From Candidatus Woesearchaeota archaeon (GTDB lineage: Archaea > Nanobdellota > Nanobdellia > Woesearchaeales > ARS49): a stretch of DNA of 13,408 nucleotides. Shown here piece after piece: positions 13,124-13,408 of the stretch; position 1 is the stretch's first letter, and every line of letters begins with the position of its first letter. A program made the position numbers and the translations under genes. The notes below the pieces were generated by a model that did not search any database, had not been told where the DNA came from, and saw nothing but the letters and a program-made list of their open reading frames with translations. The stretch covers positions 1 through 13,408 of the forward strand of contig JACQMZ010000021.1 in NCBI GenBank assembly GCA_016203345.1, written 5' to 3'.

Positions 13124-13408
13124 CTTGTATGTCCAACGAGAATTATTGGTCAGCTTTACCGAAAGAGCAGTGTTCACGCGCAAATCAGCACCAGACAAAT
13201 AGTTAGGCGCGCGACCAAGACAGGCAACGGCAAAATTCTCCATGGTTCTCCTGAATCGCAGTTCATAATTAACACCCTCACAATCTGACATCCACAACCC
13301 GTTCTCATGATTCGCGTGATCCAACAGCAGTCCTCTCGACCGCTTCCACGCCTCTGTGGGTTCATGATATGAAAAGTCAAACGAAAACATCACCGGATCC
13401 CCCAGATC
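13121..13408 (-). CDS. 3' part of an unrecognised gene running off the right edge
   Basis: An open frame of 95 codons ending in TGA at 13121-13123 and still open at the window edge, so the start is not seen. GTG and ATG codons near 13393 and 13390 are internal, because the frame continues upstream as DLGDPV. The visible part is soluble, aromatic and Asn/Arg-rich: FSFDFSYHEPTEAWKRS, then LDHANHENGLWMSDCEG, RFRRTMENFAVACLGRAP and a polar ending NNSRWTYK. No family is recognised. It is judged coding by its length, balanced composition and convergent placement against gatB. Confidence 0.65.
   Translation of the reverse strand, partial: DLGDPVMFSFDFSYHEPTEAWKRSRGLLLDHANHENGLWMSDCEGVNYELRFRRTMENFAVACLGRAPNYLSGADLRVNTALSVKLTNNSRWTYK

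Overview
The window looks archaeal and chromosomal. Most transcription units start 25-29 bases after an AT-rich TATA-like box, so most would be leaderless. The gene set includes a translin-family protein and a full GatCAB amidotransferase. The mix of a bacterial-type aspartyl-tRNA synthetase, several unrecognised small membrane proteins and compact operons suggests a DPANN-like lineage (for example Woesearchaeota or relatives). That placement is inference and cannot be confirmed from the sequence alone.

Layout. At 185-2576 (minus strand) four tightly packed genes encode related membrane proteins of about 190-208 residues with roughly five helices each. A divergent promoter region (2577-2755) separates them from pyrG (CTP synthase, 2756-4363, plus strand). 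A 527-residue membrane protein of unknown function follows (4580-6163), bracketed by two composite intergenic modules. Next come a translin-family gene and a DJ-1/PfpI-family gene (6389-7508), then aspS and a class I methyltransferase (7547-9929), then gatC, gatA and gatB (9955-13092). The right edge holds the 3' end of an unrecognised minus-strand gene.

The tRNA-charging genes form a coherent unit. AspRS, if non-discriminating, would make Asp-tRNA(Asn), and GatCAB would amidate it to Asn-tRNA(Asn). AspRS here is the long bacterial type with a GAD insertion, and it carries His at position 31 where E. coli has Leu.

The most unusual signal is a family of seven dispersed hairpins, each about 42-48 bases, found in nearly every non-operonic gap and once between gatC and gatA. 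The arm sequences differ between copies but remain paired (covariation). All copies keep one extrahelical base and one symmetric 2x2 internal loop. Read on one strand, that loop is a tandem G-A mismatch in Py-GA-Pu context in every copy. Four of the copies form two inverted pairs around spacers that share an ACTACG/CGTAGT inverted repeat. No name for this family is known to me.

The plus strand is also A+C rich throughout, regardless of gene direction, and codon choice differs sharply between the two strands.
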